Assembly (NCBI GenBank): GCA_977006965.1
Contig: OZ345378.1
Coordinates: 124,001-188,000, forward strand
Direction: 5' to 3'
Source of the DNA: Phymatolithon calcareum
Lineage: Eukaryota; Rhodophyta; Florideophyceae; Hapalidiales
DNA: 64,000 nt
Below the pieces are notes generated by a model. It was not told the DNA's origin. It worked only from the letters and a program-made list of their open reading frames with translations, and searched no databases. Position 1 is the stretch's first letter, and every line of letters starts with the position of its first letter. Made by a program: the position numbers and the translations under genes. This document shows, piece after piece, positions 32,051-42,780 of the stretch.

Positions 32051-35000
32051 ATGGTTACCCCGTTGCACATTGTGGCACTCGGTGAGGCTCGCGAACTGCT
32101 CAGCGTTCTACGATGCAATCGACGCTTTGGGTACTTTTTATCCTTCACTGCGGCTTCGCAACCGTCCGAGCATCCTTTCGTGAAAGAGATCAAACTGCTT
32201 CGCGATATCATTTTGGAAAATAACAAGGAACATGGCGCTACCGCCGTTGCAGGCAAACCAGAACCCCTCATTTCAGAACCAGATTTACGCAGGGTGCTTG
32301 AGCCTTTTCTGCATGTTATCACTTCCAGGGATGCATCGGGTTTGATCACAGGAGTCGCGCTTCTTTGTGTTGACAGAATTGTGTCGAGCCTCTTCCATCT
32401 TATTGCGTCGAAGTCGGACGGTGCATTGTGGAAGGAATATGCACCGACCCTAAATATTGTTATCGATGCCGTTTCGGCTTGTCGCTTCGATGTCACGGAC
32501 CCTGCAGCAGACGAAGTTGTGCTTGCTCGCATCACCAGTGCTTTGGTGCGCATTGCGACTTCCCCTTCAGTACCGCATTTGTCTGATGCTTCAATGCTTC
32601 GCGGTATTGAGGCATGCCTTGGTATTGCGTCGGGCCGAAGAAGGGCGTCGGAACTTTTGCGCCGGACAGCAGAGTCTGCGCTCTGCGAAATTATGTCCAG
32701 TCTGGGAAAATCTGTAACTTCTATTGTTAACTCGGAGTGCAAAGAACCCAGTATGGATACAATTCGCAAGAGTTATGTAGTCAATATTGCTGCCACTAGC
32801 ACCAACGGCGCCGCCGGCGTCCACAGTTTTAACGTGGATTCTTTCGGGGAGAGTGGTCCTCTTTCTGGAGCTGTCATCACGGCCGTTATCCTTGTTGCGT
32901 GCGGAATGGTTGAGCCTACTACCTCCTCTTCCGCGTCGGCAGAAAGCCTTCTTGGTCTTCAAGTCATGGCCAACATTTTGACTTTCGGAGGAGAAAGTCT
33001 TGCCCAAATTGCGTCTGTGAAACAAGTTCTTCTCAGAGACTGCTGTAGAGCAATATTGCGTTGCGTTGGATCATTCAGAAGCCCTCTACCTGTCATTGCT
33101 GCAGCGTTTACCGTGTCAAGATTACTCGTGCATGTACTGGGACAAGAGGCAACGGCTCTGTTGTGCGCACTTTTGGGCGACGTGTATCCGTGCTACATCT
33201 CTGGGCTTGAAAATGTTCGGGCTGTCGTAAATGCAGACAGTAGCGGAAAAAAGGTTCAAGGGTTGGGTTCAGCCAACGGGCATCTGAGCCGGTCATCCAG
33301 CGCACTGAATGGGCTTTCTGGACCGGGCAAACATGGTGATGTGTCAAACGGGCTAGGGGCTGAAATTGATCCAGTCGTAAGAGAAATCGGGCTTGAGTCC
33401 TTGGCCGATTTACTCTCCGCGCCTGGGCTGCTGTCTGCGCTCTATGAGGTAGCGGATTGTGATTTAAAAAGCGATAACGTCGTCGGCCCTCTTCTGGTGG
33501 CATTGGGACAAGCTTCACATTCATCAAGGCCGCGGAAGCGGAGTAAACGACTTCGTGCGTCTTCGAGCGGGTCCACTCGAATGTCGGCGGGTGTGGCCAA
33601 CGGGGACAGCGATGACGACGAAAATGTGATCATTGCTGGAGGAAATCCAGATAGCATCCGTTTTGCTCGTTCTGCCGCATTGCTCTGTGCTGAGGCTGTT
33701 CTCGCCGTTGTGCATACCATTAAGGAACGTCTCAATCTACAATCGGATGGCACTGTGGCTTCTTCGGAGAGCGTAGGCGTTCTGCGCGAGAAACGACTGG
33801 CGAAGGCAGAGAAGATTCGTTGCGAAGAGGCTGCCATGGCGTTCAATGCGGATCCTAAGACCAACAAAGCGAGCAAACTTATTACCTTTTTACGGGAGCT
33901 GGGTTCTGTGAAAAAGCCGGGTCCTGTGGGCAATGTTCAAGAGGAGTTGGACAATGATATATCATCTTGTGTGCAGTTCCTGCGGGAAACCCGTGGTATC
34001 AACAAGGAAATGATCGGGGCCATACTAGGAGAACCAGATGAAGTCTCGAGTCGTGTTCGTGCTGCCTTTACGGCAACGTTTGATTTCAGGAATCGGCGCT
34101 TTACGGACTCTCTTCGTGTCTTTCTTGAGAGCTTCCGTCTCCCTGGAGAGGCGCAGAAAATTGAGCGAATTATGGAGTGCTTTTCAACGAGGTTTTACGA
34201 TCAGAACCGAGCACCATTGGAGCGATCTGAAGAAGAGCCTCAACCTTCTGCAGCAGATTCTGCGGCATCGGAGCACACTACAATTGGGTTACTGCGAAAT
34301 GCTGATGCTGCGTTCACTTTATCGTATGCAGTCGTTATGCTAAATACTGATTTGCATAATGACTCTGTACGGCGGAAGATGGACGTGGATTCCTTTGTCG
34401 TAAATCTTCGCGGCCAAAACGACGGTGAAAACTTCCCGCGTTGGTTTTTAGCAGAAATATTTGACTCTATTGCCTCCGTTGAAATCAAAATGAAGGATGA
34501 AGCGGGCATGGACGCCATGACCAGCGTTCATTGGGACGAAATTTTAGGAGATATGCAATCAAGGAAACTCTTTCTTACGAATGGAAGAGATGCAGTGAAT
34601 TTTGACGAAGATATATTCTCCCTTTGCTGGCAATCTGCAGTGGCAGCTGCTAATGTCACGCTTATTGAAGCAGGAGATGCGAACCAAGCGCAAAAGGCTC
34701 TTGAAGGGTTTGTGTCTGTAACTCGTTGTGCTACTGCTTTTAGACAGAGCCGCCCTGTGGACGTCGTCGTGGCTTCCCTCGTGAATTCAACAAATATTCG
34801 CGATGGTCCTTTAAACGGAGCGGTGTTCCGATTTGGCACAGATATCAAGGCGCAAATGGCGGCTGTTGCCTTATCAGATGTATCACGGCAGTGTGCTGAC
34901 TGGATGCGCAGCAATGGATGGCAAGCAGTGATCAGCTATGCACTTCGTCTTCACGCGTTATGTCTGCTCCCTGATGAACTGGAGAAATCTTTGGGCGGTA

Positions 35001-37201
35001 ACGGGACAGATTTGGAGGTTAATGGGCAATCGGTTCCTGCTTCTCATCTTGTTCCGGCGTGGTGGCCATCTCAACATCACAAAAAAGGAGAGAAAGAACA
35101 TGGAGACGATGATAGGCCAAAGAGACCATCAAGACCCAAGGGTCTATTTGCGGCACTCTTTTCAGCAGCAACTGACTCTGATGTCAGTTCGGACGAGGAC
35201 AGTGATGTTCGAGGCGCGTCGGAAGCTGAGCCAAACAGAGTCAAAAGGGTCAGAATTTCTCATTCGCCTCCGACGTACATCAAACTGCGTAGTACGGAGC
35301 AAATCGAGGCCCAGAAACTTGCTCGAAAATGCATCGCCAGGTGCCGAGTCGAAGATATTCTGATTAACGAGGCGAAGATACTTAGGTCTGATGCATTGCA
35401 TTGTTTGTCGAGGGCCATCGCGCGTGCTGCTGGTCGAATCTTGGACGCAACAAGGTCGTATCCAGACTCGAATGTGTCTGAACAGCTTGCTTCTGAGAAC
35501 AAACAAGGCTTCGAAACTCTTGATGATGTTTCATTCATCAGCGATGGGGTGAGTGGTATATCCGTCCCATTGTCGAATACAGCGGATAACGGAGTCCTAA
35601 ACTTTGCTGAGTTCTCACCCTCGAGCCCACCAGCGGACTCTTCTGCTATTGTTGGTGTGGCAACTGCAGTTAGGAGCGATTCTCACTCAGTGGAAATTGA
35701 TGGTGACTACCGCTTGTACAGCAACGGGAGCTGGACTGGTGCTGTTCGCGAACGTGACGAGCGCAAAGCGCGAGAGTTCGTTGTCGCATTCTGTATCGAC
35801 GTGCTCTGTAACTTGACATTGCAGAACCGGGACCGACTGCATATTCCATGGCCAGCCTTGCATGCAGTGTTGGTGCGCATTATTGCTCCTGCCACACGCC
35901 CATCTGCTCTGTTAGAACGGTCAATAATTGCTTTGTTGCGCGTCGCGACACGACTTCTACATCGCGATGAACTCCGTAACGATGTCCTGCGCACTCTCAA
36001 CCTCATTGTGAGACTCCCTCCGGAGGCTACATCGGCACTGTCAGTGCCTATTGCTGCGGGTCTGTATAATCTTGTCAAATCGCATGGATCTCACATCGCC
36101 TCAACATCTGGATGGCACGCAATATTTTCCATCATTGAAAGTATGGCTCGATGCTCACCCGCTGCTGTTGACATTGCCTTAAAGCTGCTGTCGTTCGTCC
36201 TTGCGGAAAAATCGTCTTTGAACGCTGTCTGTCCTGAAACGTTTACCCCCGTTCTAGATGCAGTCATGGCGTTTGTAACATTGGCCTCTGTTGACGCATC
36301 ACTGCAAGCCCTTGATTTGCTGTTCTTGCTATCACAGCGAATACGTTCATTGGTGCAGGCCGGCAAAATCGATGTGCAGGAGAAAGTGAACGAAGACGGT
36401 GGTACGAGCGGGTACGAAGGGGTTTTGTGGGCAGAATTTTGGGGTCCTCTACTGAAAGGATTCAGCACTGCTGCCCGAGATCCCAGGGGAAAAGTTCGCA
36501 ATCAGGCACTAGTGGCTCTGGAGAAGGTTATTGCCGTCAATAGCGCAAACGATTTTCTCACTGCCGTTCAATGGAAAGTTGCATTGTCTACTGTGATTTT
36601 CCCCTTGATGAAGCAATTGTTCACCACCCAAGGATTTCTGGAGGCTACTATCGAAGCCGAAAGAGCTGCTCAGCGCAGATTGCGAATTGTTTCTTCCGCG
36701 TCGTATGGTGGCAAGGTCAGAAGTCGCTCTGCGTCAGTTTCAGCTGACCACGACGAACAACTTATTCGTTCTGTTTTGGCAGCGTGTGGGAAGACGCGGC
36801 TAAGGGCAGTCATGCTAACATCCAAGACATTTCTACAGCATCATTCAGTGATCGCTGAAGGGCTTCCCCCAGAAGAATTCACTGACTTGTGGCTCGGTGT
36901 TCTTGACGTATTCCGTATCGCTCTGCAAGGAGATGGGGACGAACCCAGTGAGTCTATCGCGAATTATTCGCGGGGATCAGATGCAGACGAATTGCAAGAG
37001 CATGTCCCAGAAAGTGTGAAGAATATGTTGCTGGTCATGTGTGATTGCGGATTACTGTCTGAAGCTGATTCGATGAGATGGAATGCGACGTTCAGTCTTA
37101 TTCGAACTTTTCTCCCTAACAACGTGGAAGATATAGAATCACTGGCAACATTGTCTGCCTCCCAAGATAGTCAAACTATTCCAGTTTCCACGAGCACATA
37201 A
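32051..37201 (+). CDS. Large ARF guanine-nucleotide exchange factor, GBF1/GNOM type
   Basis: One exon, 1716 residues from ATG 32051. An N-terminal dimerisation (DCB) and HUS region precede the Sec7 domain at about 596-800. That domain holds GINKEMIGAILGEPDE, the loop FRLPGEAQKIERIM with the catalytic glutamate at about residue 698, and VMLNTDLHND. The order DCB-HUS-Sec7-HDS and FNADPKTNKASKLI before Sec7 fit the Golgi GBF1/GNOM class. A Ser/Asp/Lys-rich insertion (about 1005-1060) is disordered. It loads ARF1 with GTP to start COPI and endosomal coats. It ends only 15 bases from the convergent prefoldin stop codon. Confidence 0.93.
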   Translation: MVTPLHIVALGEARELLSVLRCNRRFGYFLSFTAASQPSEHPFVKEIKLLRDIILENNKEHGATAVAGKPEPLISEPDLRRVLEPFLHVITSRDASGLITGVALLCVDRIVSSLFHLIASKSDGALWKEYAPTLNIVIDAVSACRFDVTDPAADEVVLARITSALVRIATSPSVPHLSDASMLRGIEACLGIASGRRRASELLRRTAESALCEIMSSLGKSVTSIVNSECKEPSMDTIRKSYVVNIAATSTNGAAGVHSFNVDSFGESGPLSGAVITAVILVACGMVEPTTSSSASAESLLGLQVMANILTFGGESLAQIASVKQVLLRDCCRAILRCVGSFRSPLPVIAAAFTVSRLLVHVLGQEATALLCALLGDVYPCYISGLENVRAVVNADSSGKKVQGLGSANGHLSRSSSALNGLSGPGKHGDVSNGLGAEIDPVVREIGLESLADLLSAPGLLSALYEVADCDLKSDNVVGPLLVALGQASHSSRPRKRSKRLRASSSGSTRMSAGVANGDSDDDENVIIAGGNPDSIRFARSAALLCAEAVLAVVHTIKERLNLQSDGTVASSESVGVLREKRLAKAEKIRCEEAAMAFNADPKTNKASKLITFLRELGSVKKPGPVGNVQEELDNDISSCVQFLRETRGINKEMIGAILGEPDEVSSRVRAAFTATFDFRNRRFTDSLRVFLESFRLPGEAQKIERIMECFSTRFYDQNRAPLERSEEEPQPSAADSAASEHTTIGLLRNADAAFTLSYAVVMLNTDLHNDSVRRKMDVDSFVVNLRGQNDGENFPRWFLAEIFDSIASVEIKMKDEAGMDAMTSVHWDEILGDMQSRKLFLTNGRDAVNFDEDIFSLCWQSAVAAANVTLIEAGDANQAQKALEGFVSVTRCATAFRQSRPVDVVVASLVNSTNIRDGPLNGAVFRFGTDIKAQMAAVALSDVSRQCADWMRSNGWQAVISYALRLHALCLLPDELEKSLGGNGTDLEVNGQSVPASHLVPAWWPSQHHKKGEKEHGDDDRPKRPSRPKGLFAALFSAATDSDVSSDEDSDVRGASEAEPNRVKRVRISHSPPTYIKLRSTEQIEAQKLARKCIARCRVEDILINEAKILRSDALHCLSRAIARAAGRILDATRSYPDSNVSEQLASENKQGFETLDDVSFISDGVSGISVPLSNTADNGVLNFAEFSPSSPPADSSAIVGVATAVRSDSHSVEIDGDYRLYSNGSWTGAVRERDERKAREFVVAFCIDVLCNLTLQNRDRLHIPWPALHAVLVRIIAPATRPSALLERSIIALLRVATRLLHRDELRNDVLRTLNLIVRLPPEATSALSVPIAAGLYNLVKSHGSHIASTSGWHAIFSIIESMARCSPAAVDIALKLLSFVLAEKSSLNAVCPETFTPVLDAVMAFVTLASVDASLQALDLLFLLSQRIRSLVQAGKIDVQEKVNEDGGTSGYEGVLWAEFWGPLLKGFSTAARDPRGKVRNQALVALEKVIAVNSANDFLTAVQWKVALSTVIFPLMKQLFTTQGFLEATIEAERAAQRRLRIVSSASYGGKVRSRSASVSADHDEQLIRSVLAACGKTRLRAVMLTSKTFLQHHSVIAEGLPPEEFTDLWLGVLDVFRIALQGDGDEPSESIANYSRGSDADELQEHVPESVKNMLLVMCDCGLLSEADSMRWNATFSLIRTFLPNNVEDIESLATLSASQDSQTIPVSTST

Positions 37202-37216
37202 AAGAATTGTGGCCCT

Positions 37217-37950
37217 TTATTTTGCGACCTTCCCCGAGGTTTTTCTCACGGTTTGTACATGAAAGTTGTACACACGGGACAAGTTGATGTCTGTTGTGTT
37301 GAGCTGGTCGCGCAAGTAATTGAGATTGTCTTTCGTTTCGTTCAAGTTGTTTTCTGCAGCCTTCAGATTATTCTGCAGCAGATTGATGGCTTCCTCAAAG
37401 GGATATTCCACCATGACGTTGGCGCCAAGCCATAGACAGACGGACTTGGTCGGCGGAACTGAGGCACGCACGAAAATGCCGTCGCTCAGTTCAAAATTGC
37501 ATTCTACGGGTTCGGATCCATCTTCAGTCCTCTTATTTCGAGATTCTAATGCGCTAACCGCCTTGAGGGCTCGGCGAACATCCGGGATCTTTTGTTCTAG
37601 CGATTGACGCGTTTTGACGAGCTTGGTCTCGTACAGACGGTATTTCTGACTGAGTGATGAGAGCTTGTCGATTATGCTCTGTGCGCCATATTTCTCCACT
37701 TGTTCCGGTACGTTTTCCTGCGGTGGATTCGCGCAAGACGGTCGGAATATGGGATGCATACAGTCAGCAATGAATCGTAACATAGACACGCAGAAGAGTT
37801 ATCAAGTAGGCGACAAATGAGCGGAATGTGTGTGTTACTCACAAAGAAGACAGCCTCAGGAATGCCATCGTGATCCTCAGCGCTCCGTAATACTGTAACC
37901 GTGGAGTCTGGCACAGGCGGGACAGTGGTTACTTTAGTGGAAGAAGCCAT
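37217..37950 (-). CDS. Prefoldin subunit 3 (VBP1-like), two exons
   Basis: Exon 1 is 37843-37950 and exon 2 is 37217-37717, giving 202 residues (human subunit 3 has 197). The intron 37718-37842 (125 nt) has a gtgagt donor and a ccgcag acceptor. Joining gives GIPEAVFF|ENVPEQVEKYG, as in the family. Two long helices flank a beta hairpin containing ASVPPTKSVCLWLGANVMVEY, the signature of this alpha-type subunit, and the end is TTDINLSRVYNFHV. It forms part of the hexameric chaperone that passes new actin and tubulin to CCT in the cytosol. ATG 37974 is an alternative start, 8 codons earlier. Confidence 0.95.
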
Positions 37951-38561
37951 AAAAAGATGATTTATAGAGCCCAATGGGCACGATCATCAGGCGTCTAGGC
38001 TACAATGTTCAGCACAATGTAACGAGGTCGAGATGGTTTCCTTGACCTGTCTGCACGCACGTTGCAGTTCTCTTCCACCGACTCCTTAGATTTAGTGAAG
38101 TCACCGGTGCACTGAAGGTGAACGTGGCTCCGAAACATATCATACACTATGGAGTAATTCCAATCGAAGTTAATTTGTTCTCAGTGCTTGAAATTACTAT
38201 CGAAGGGATGGTCACGTTGGACCCAGTCCCATACTTTGTTAGTTGCAGGAGTCGTCGCCTCCGGTCGTCCTCTGTCTAAGTGTGATTCGTGGCTTGATTG
38301 TATTGACCAGTGCTCAGAGATCCCAGGAAAATTCCAGGGAGCCATGTAAGCCTCGCCTCAGATTGTAGTGGTCGAGCTCGTACTTGGTGCACTGGCGTTC
38401 GAATTATTAGTGCAAGAACTTGTCAAAAGAAAAGATGCATTTGCTAATAGAACATGCATTTAAAGCTGGGCGACGTATCCAGCACTGGATAAATACCCCG
38501 AGATACTTCGTAGAATGTGACAACAGCGAAGCAAGACGGAGGCCAACTTCGACCTTCCAGA
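37951..38561. other. Divergent intergenic region
   Basis: About 610 bases between the prefoldin and spondin-domain genes. It should contain both promoters. I see no gene, hairpin or other feature. Confidence 0.5.
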
Positions 38562-39392
38562 ATGAGGTCGTTAACTTTTTCCTCCCGTACCATATGCCTC
38601 GCTTTAAGTTTCGTCGTCATTTGGTATACATGCTTTGGAAGGGCATCTGGTGGTTGCAAAGGTGAACGAAGCTATCGACTCCGCATCACCATGCGATGGG
38701 TACCCGAAGAAGATGAATCACTTCCCGAGAAAGCAAGAGTGCCAGCCGTTATTGCAGTTGCACACACTTCCAACTTCACGCTGTTCAAAGTTGGAAGTAA
38801 GCTAGATAGGGAAATGGTCGACTTTCTCCGGAATCAGAAACCCAGTGCCCTGTCTGACAAACTACGACGCACTATGGCGAGGAAAAACGGGTCCGTCGTT
38901 CAGTTTGACGTGACAACCGGTGCACGTCCTAATGATGTGGTGCGTCTTACTGTGGAACTGAATGGTGACAAGAACGCCACTTTTGTTTCGTTCATTGGTC
39001 TTGTGTTCCCAACACCAGATTTCTTCTTTGGGATTTCGAGTTTGAACTTGTGCAATGGCACTCATTTTTTGGATAAACATCCGAAAAACAATAGCGTTCT
39101 GTGGGCGGGGGCATATGATGGCGGAATAGACGCACGCCAAAACATTTCGAAGAAGCGCGTTATTGTGTCAGAGGCAGTCACTGTGGACAACCGCACTTCA
39201 CTTCGGAATGGATACGCGATATACAGCTTGACACCTGGCTCCTACAGGAGACCAGATTGGAAAATATACGTCATTGCTGGAGGACTTGCACTCTTTGTTC
39301 TTATCTCATTGACGTTGCTGTGGGCTGTCAATCATTCCAAGAAGAAGAAGAAGGCCGGAGCGGAGATTGAAGTCCCGTCGGCTGGAGAATAA
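38562..39392 (+). CDS. Single-pass membrane protein with a spondin-like domain
   Basis: 276 residues from ATG 38562. A signal peptide (MRSLTFSSRTICLALSFVVIW) is followed by a lumenal or extracellular domain and a C-terminal transmembrane helix (about 235-257, IYVIAGGLALFVLISLTLLWAV) with a short lysine-rich tail (HSKKKKK). The lumenal part resembles the spondin N domain: YRLRITMRWVPEED at its start, FPTPDFFFGISSLNLC in the middle (usual form PSPDWFVGVSSLNLC), and WAGAYDGGIDAR where the family has the PxDAGTD strand. Several N-glycosylation sites (NFT, NGS, NAT, NGT, NNS, NIS, NRT) are visible. In animals this fold binds matrix or calcium. Here the role is unknown. Confidence 0.75.
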   Translation: MRSLTFSSRTICLALSFVVIWYTCFGRASGGCKGERSYRLRITMRWVPEEDESLPEKARVPAVIAVAHTSNFTLFKVGSKLDREMVDFLRNQKPSALSDKLRRTMARKNGSVVQFDVTTGARPNDVVRLTVELNGDKNATFVSFIGLVFPTPDFFFGISSLNLCNGTHFLDKHPKNNSVLWAGAYDGGIDARQNISKKRVIVSEAVTVDNRTSLRNGYAIYSLTPGSYRRPDWKIYVIAGGLALFVLISLTLLWAVNHSKKKKKAGAEIEVPSAGE

Positions 39393-40084
39393 GCTTCAAG
39401 CATTATGATGGACCGTCTTGTAGAATTTTTGACCACCGCTTTGTCTTACGAAATCTAATTCGATGGAAACCGCGAATCGTTTATTTGGAAAGAACCCCAG
39501 GCTCCCCACGAGTCGTTGACTTGTACAGTATCGAAAGCTCCCCTGTGTTTGGGAACTTGACATACAGTAAAAGTATTTTATACCTTTCACGAATGCACTA
39601 AAGAGTTTTCTCTGACTGCTATATTGTAGACGGTCATTCAACATTCCGAAATGCAACCTCGAATCCCACTCGGAGTGTCTTCACAAGCGACCAAAGAAAC
39701 GTTCTGTTGTCTAAGAGGCTTCAATTATAGAGCCGCAATATTCCGCGAAAAAGAAAACTGGAATTTCAAGTACCTTGATGGTAAGATTACGCATGACGGT
39801 TAAATGCGGATGTTCAGCATACGAAGCGTAATTTACTTAGAAGCGGGGAAAGAATAGATGTAGCGCATAAGATACTTGCTTTGCTTAAAGCAAAAATTGT
39901 TTGGGTAAACCTGATAGACAAGACTAGTTCATGACTGCGTGTTTGGTTTCCCTCAAAAGCTCGGAGAGAATACAAGATGCGAGACTGCACAGAAAAAGAC
40001 TACAAAAGCACTCTGTAACACTCTCCGGAAAATTTTCTTGCTTGCTATTCCATGAAATCGCTGACCTGGTTCAGGACACACTTC
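39393..40084. other. Convergent 3' region
   Basis: About 690 bases between two convergent genes, AT-rich, with TACAGTA at 39525 and 39564. No gene is visible. It probably holds the 3' untranslated ends of both. Confidence 0.5.
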
Positions 40085-41979
40085 TTAACAGAATATTATC
40101 TTATCTTTCCCAAGAGTCTCACCCTCCAGGCATTTTTCCAGTTGTTGGCATCCCATGCGTAACATGTCTTGTATGGAGAGCAAGATCTCGCGAGTGCAAT
40201 CGCCATTCTGTAAATGGTTCAAAAAAGTGTGCAGGTAAGGATAGATCCTGTCCGCTTTGTCACAAATCTGACGTTCAACTTGCTCTTCATATACTCCCAG
40301 TAGGCAAAACAGCTTCGTCCATTTGAGAAGACGAATAGCACCTTCTGTTTGACGTACAAACAGTTGCCATGTATCTGCATCGATACAAATATCCGGGAAG
40401 CAAATCAACCGATCACTTTCGGTTACGTTAGCTCTCCAATTATCGCATTCCATAACCAGGTCGGCAATTTGCAATTCAACCTCTGCACTGCGTTTGGGAA
40501 ACCGGGAGTAGCATGCTTTTTCCAAACTTTCGCGACAAGACAACAAACTGCTCCAGTTTAAATCTTCTTCACACGATGAGCATTTCACGAAATCGCCTTC
40601 TTCATTGATCACACCTACATTTTCGACAAGGCCTTCACAATTTGAGCATCGTTTGATCCCGCCAAAAGCAACACCAATCCGTTGCATCTCCCTCCGTGTC
40701 AAGAGCGACGCAATCTCTTTCGCATGTATGCACTCCGCAGGAAAGTGTGCCTCGTTGAGACAGACGAAACAAAACGCATATCCACATTGACAAACAACAT
40801 CCTTTCCACTCCATCCGGGGTGAGCCTGAATGACCCTATGGCATGTCGGGGATGGACAGAACTGAAAATATTCCGAATGGAGGACGAAGTCGGAAAAGAA
40901 TTCCGATCTGTAGCAGGCCAGAATAATGACGGCAGTCTCGTCGTGCTTCTCATAGCATTCCTCCATGAGCCAGAGCGGAACAATTGAGTTGCAATTAGAA
41001 AACGGACATCGAATCAAACCGTTGACGCCACCGCTGAACTCGGCCACAAAATAACCCTTCCAGCACTGTTCGCATACAACGATGTCACAATCTGTGGAAT
41101 ACCCGTTCCTTTCCTCGAAGCACATGGCGCACGCGAAGTTCCCTGTAATTCGAGGCCAGGGTGTTTTCGGAGGTCTGCACGCTTTGTCTTGTGTCATCGT
41201 CACCTCCTCATCGGTCGGCTCTGCAATATTCGCTGGTGTGATTTCATCCTCCGAGTGCGCAATTTGCATCGGCACGGTGGCATCATCTGTCTCCGCAGTG
41301 CCCATCGCTACATTAACATCCTCTGGTTTTTCAACTGTGCTGACCATAGCTTTGTCCATGTCGTCGCGTTTCGCGACCTCAGAGTCTGTAATGGTCACCT
41401 CAAGAGTTTGGTCCGTATCGGCGCTTTTTGCGGGGTCATCTTTAGGTAGAGAAATCTCAGCAGGACCTATATCCTCTGCACCGGATGATTCCACGGGGTG
41501 ATGCTCCTTCTTAGCTCTCTTGACCATTGGCACAACTTCTTCAACAACTTCTTGTTTCATGGGTTTATCTTCTTGAAGGTCACTTTTCATTTCGGCCGAG
41601 TTCCGATGAGAAGTGATATGCAGCACAGCTGCAGCCATGTCCCATCGATGGCTTTGAAGAAGATCTTCCGCGATATGTGTCTCTGTACCAACAATGGCAC
41701 ACAAATCGCGTACCATGTCCATAGCTTTAGCTTTGACATCGTCATATGTCACTAGGAGACAGGAAACGTCGGTCGAACAGATGAGAATCCAGTCAGAAAA
41801 AATTGTTCGCAGCGCTTGCGCTTCGCCCCGTTTCCAAATTGGGCGAAAGACGTACAGAAAGTGATGGGCAGCACTTCTGCCTCTGTGACCACAGTGTTCA
41901 TGGCACGGCTCTCGTTACGGTCGAGCGAAATTCCCTCCTCTTCAAGACGCATGACGTCTTCGTCGTTGTCGCTCGCCAT
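40085..41979 (-). CDS. Ariadne-like RING-IBR-RING protein with an atypical RING2, two exons
   Basis: Exon 1 is 41856-41979 and exon 2 is 40085-41751, giving 596 residues. The 104-nt intron (41752-41855) has a gtacgt donor and a tcctag acceptor; the join reads EVLPITF|LTYDDVKAKAMDMV, matching the Ariadne 'VLT.E' region. A UBA-like helix (DLLQSHRWDMAAAVLHI) follows. A long acidic, low-complexity stretch (about 95-230) comes next. RING1 starts CAMCFEERNG (about 249), IBR starts FCPSPTCHRV and ends CFVCLNEAHFPAEC (about 340-382). RING2 starts CSNCEG (about 410) but has Ile (about 423) where the catalytic Cys of the GGCNHM motif should be. Active RBR ligases pass ubiquitin through that Cys, so this one may be inactive or work differently. 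ATG 42027 is an alternative start. Confidence 0.8.
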
Positions 41980-42780
41980 AGGGCAGAGTTTCCTTACCGC
42001 ATGGTCCCAAGACTCCAAGTGAATCATGGGGCATACGGCGAGTAGTCCATGTTTGATTCTTTTGAGTGGACGGAGTTTTTAAGGGGCATGACTACAGTTG
42101 TCATCGAGAGGTCGTTGCTGGCAAGCTACAGTTGTACTTGCTACCTGGGTAAGTTACATACACTGACGTTTTTGCTGGCACAACATTGTGAAAAAAGTGG
42201 AGGATTGGCGAGATGAGGCAGGGCGGCGGCAGACAGAAAAATGTAACGCTGCCAATCTGTACAGGACAACGATGCACGCGCTTAGTCATCACAAATGCCC
42301 TCATTCGTTGAAAATCTTATGTCTGCTAACGATACCATAGGGCAGTGCACCAAGTTTTGCGTAGACCTATTCTCTCTCGAAGGGAATATTATGAGCATGC
42401 TCGAACACCTCCAACAAGAGCAGACGGCATGATGATGATGATCATCATCATCATTATCCTTGTCAACGACATTTTGCATATCCAGTTGGCGAGAAATACG
42501 AGAGGCTCTCTGAAATGAATCATTGTGTAATTGAGCTACGTGATCACGTAAATTACAACTATATCGAACTGAAGTAAGTATACCTCTTCAATTCAGACAC
42601 CTGAAATTATGATCCGTCTCCAGCTGAAAATCTTCTTAGTGTTCTTTTATTGGCTCGTGGGTCCAAACCCAATTTTTACTCCGGTCTTAGCTCGGGCAGG
42701 CCGGATCAATGCTTCCCCTCAGCGTACGACGAAGGCATTTCTAAGTTTCCTCTTTCCACTCCTGCAGAAAGGGGCCCAAG
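41980..42780. other. Divergent intergenic region, RBR / ATP12
   Basis: About 800 bases between divergent genes. It contains a perfect ATG/ATC palindrome at 42429-42454 and otherwise nothing I can name. Both promoters must lie here. Confidence 0.5.
42429..42454. repeat. Perfect (ATG)n(ATC)n palindrome, 26 bp
   Basis: ATGATGATGATGA followed by TCATCATCATCAT. It is self-complementary and probably arose from a triplet repeat rather than selection. Confidence 0.85.

Noticed and set aside
31987-32769. 260-codon open frame on the minus strand over the ARF-GEF start
   Set aside because: It is antisense to the conserved DCB region of the ARF-GEF.
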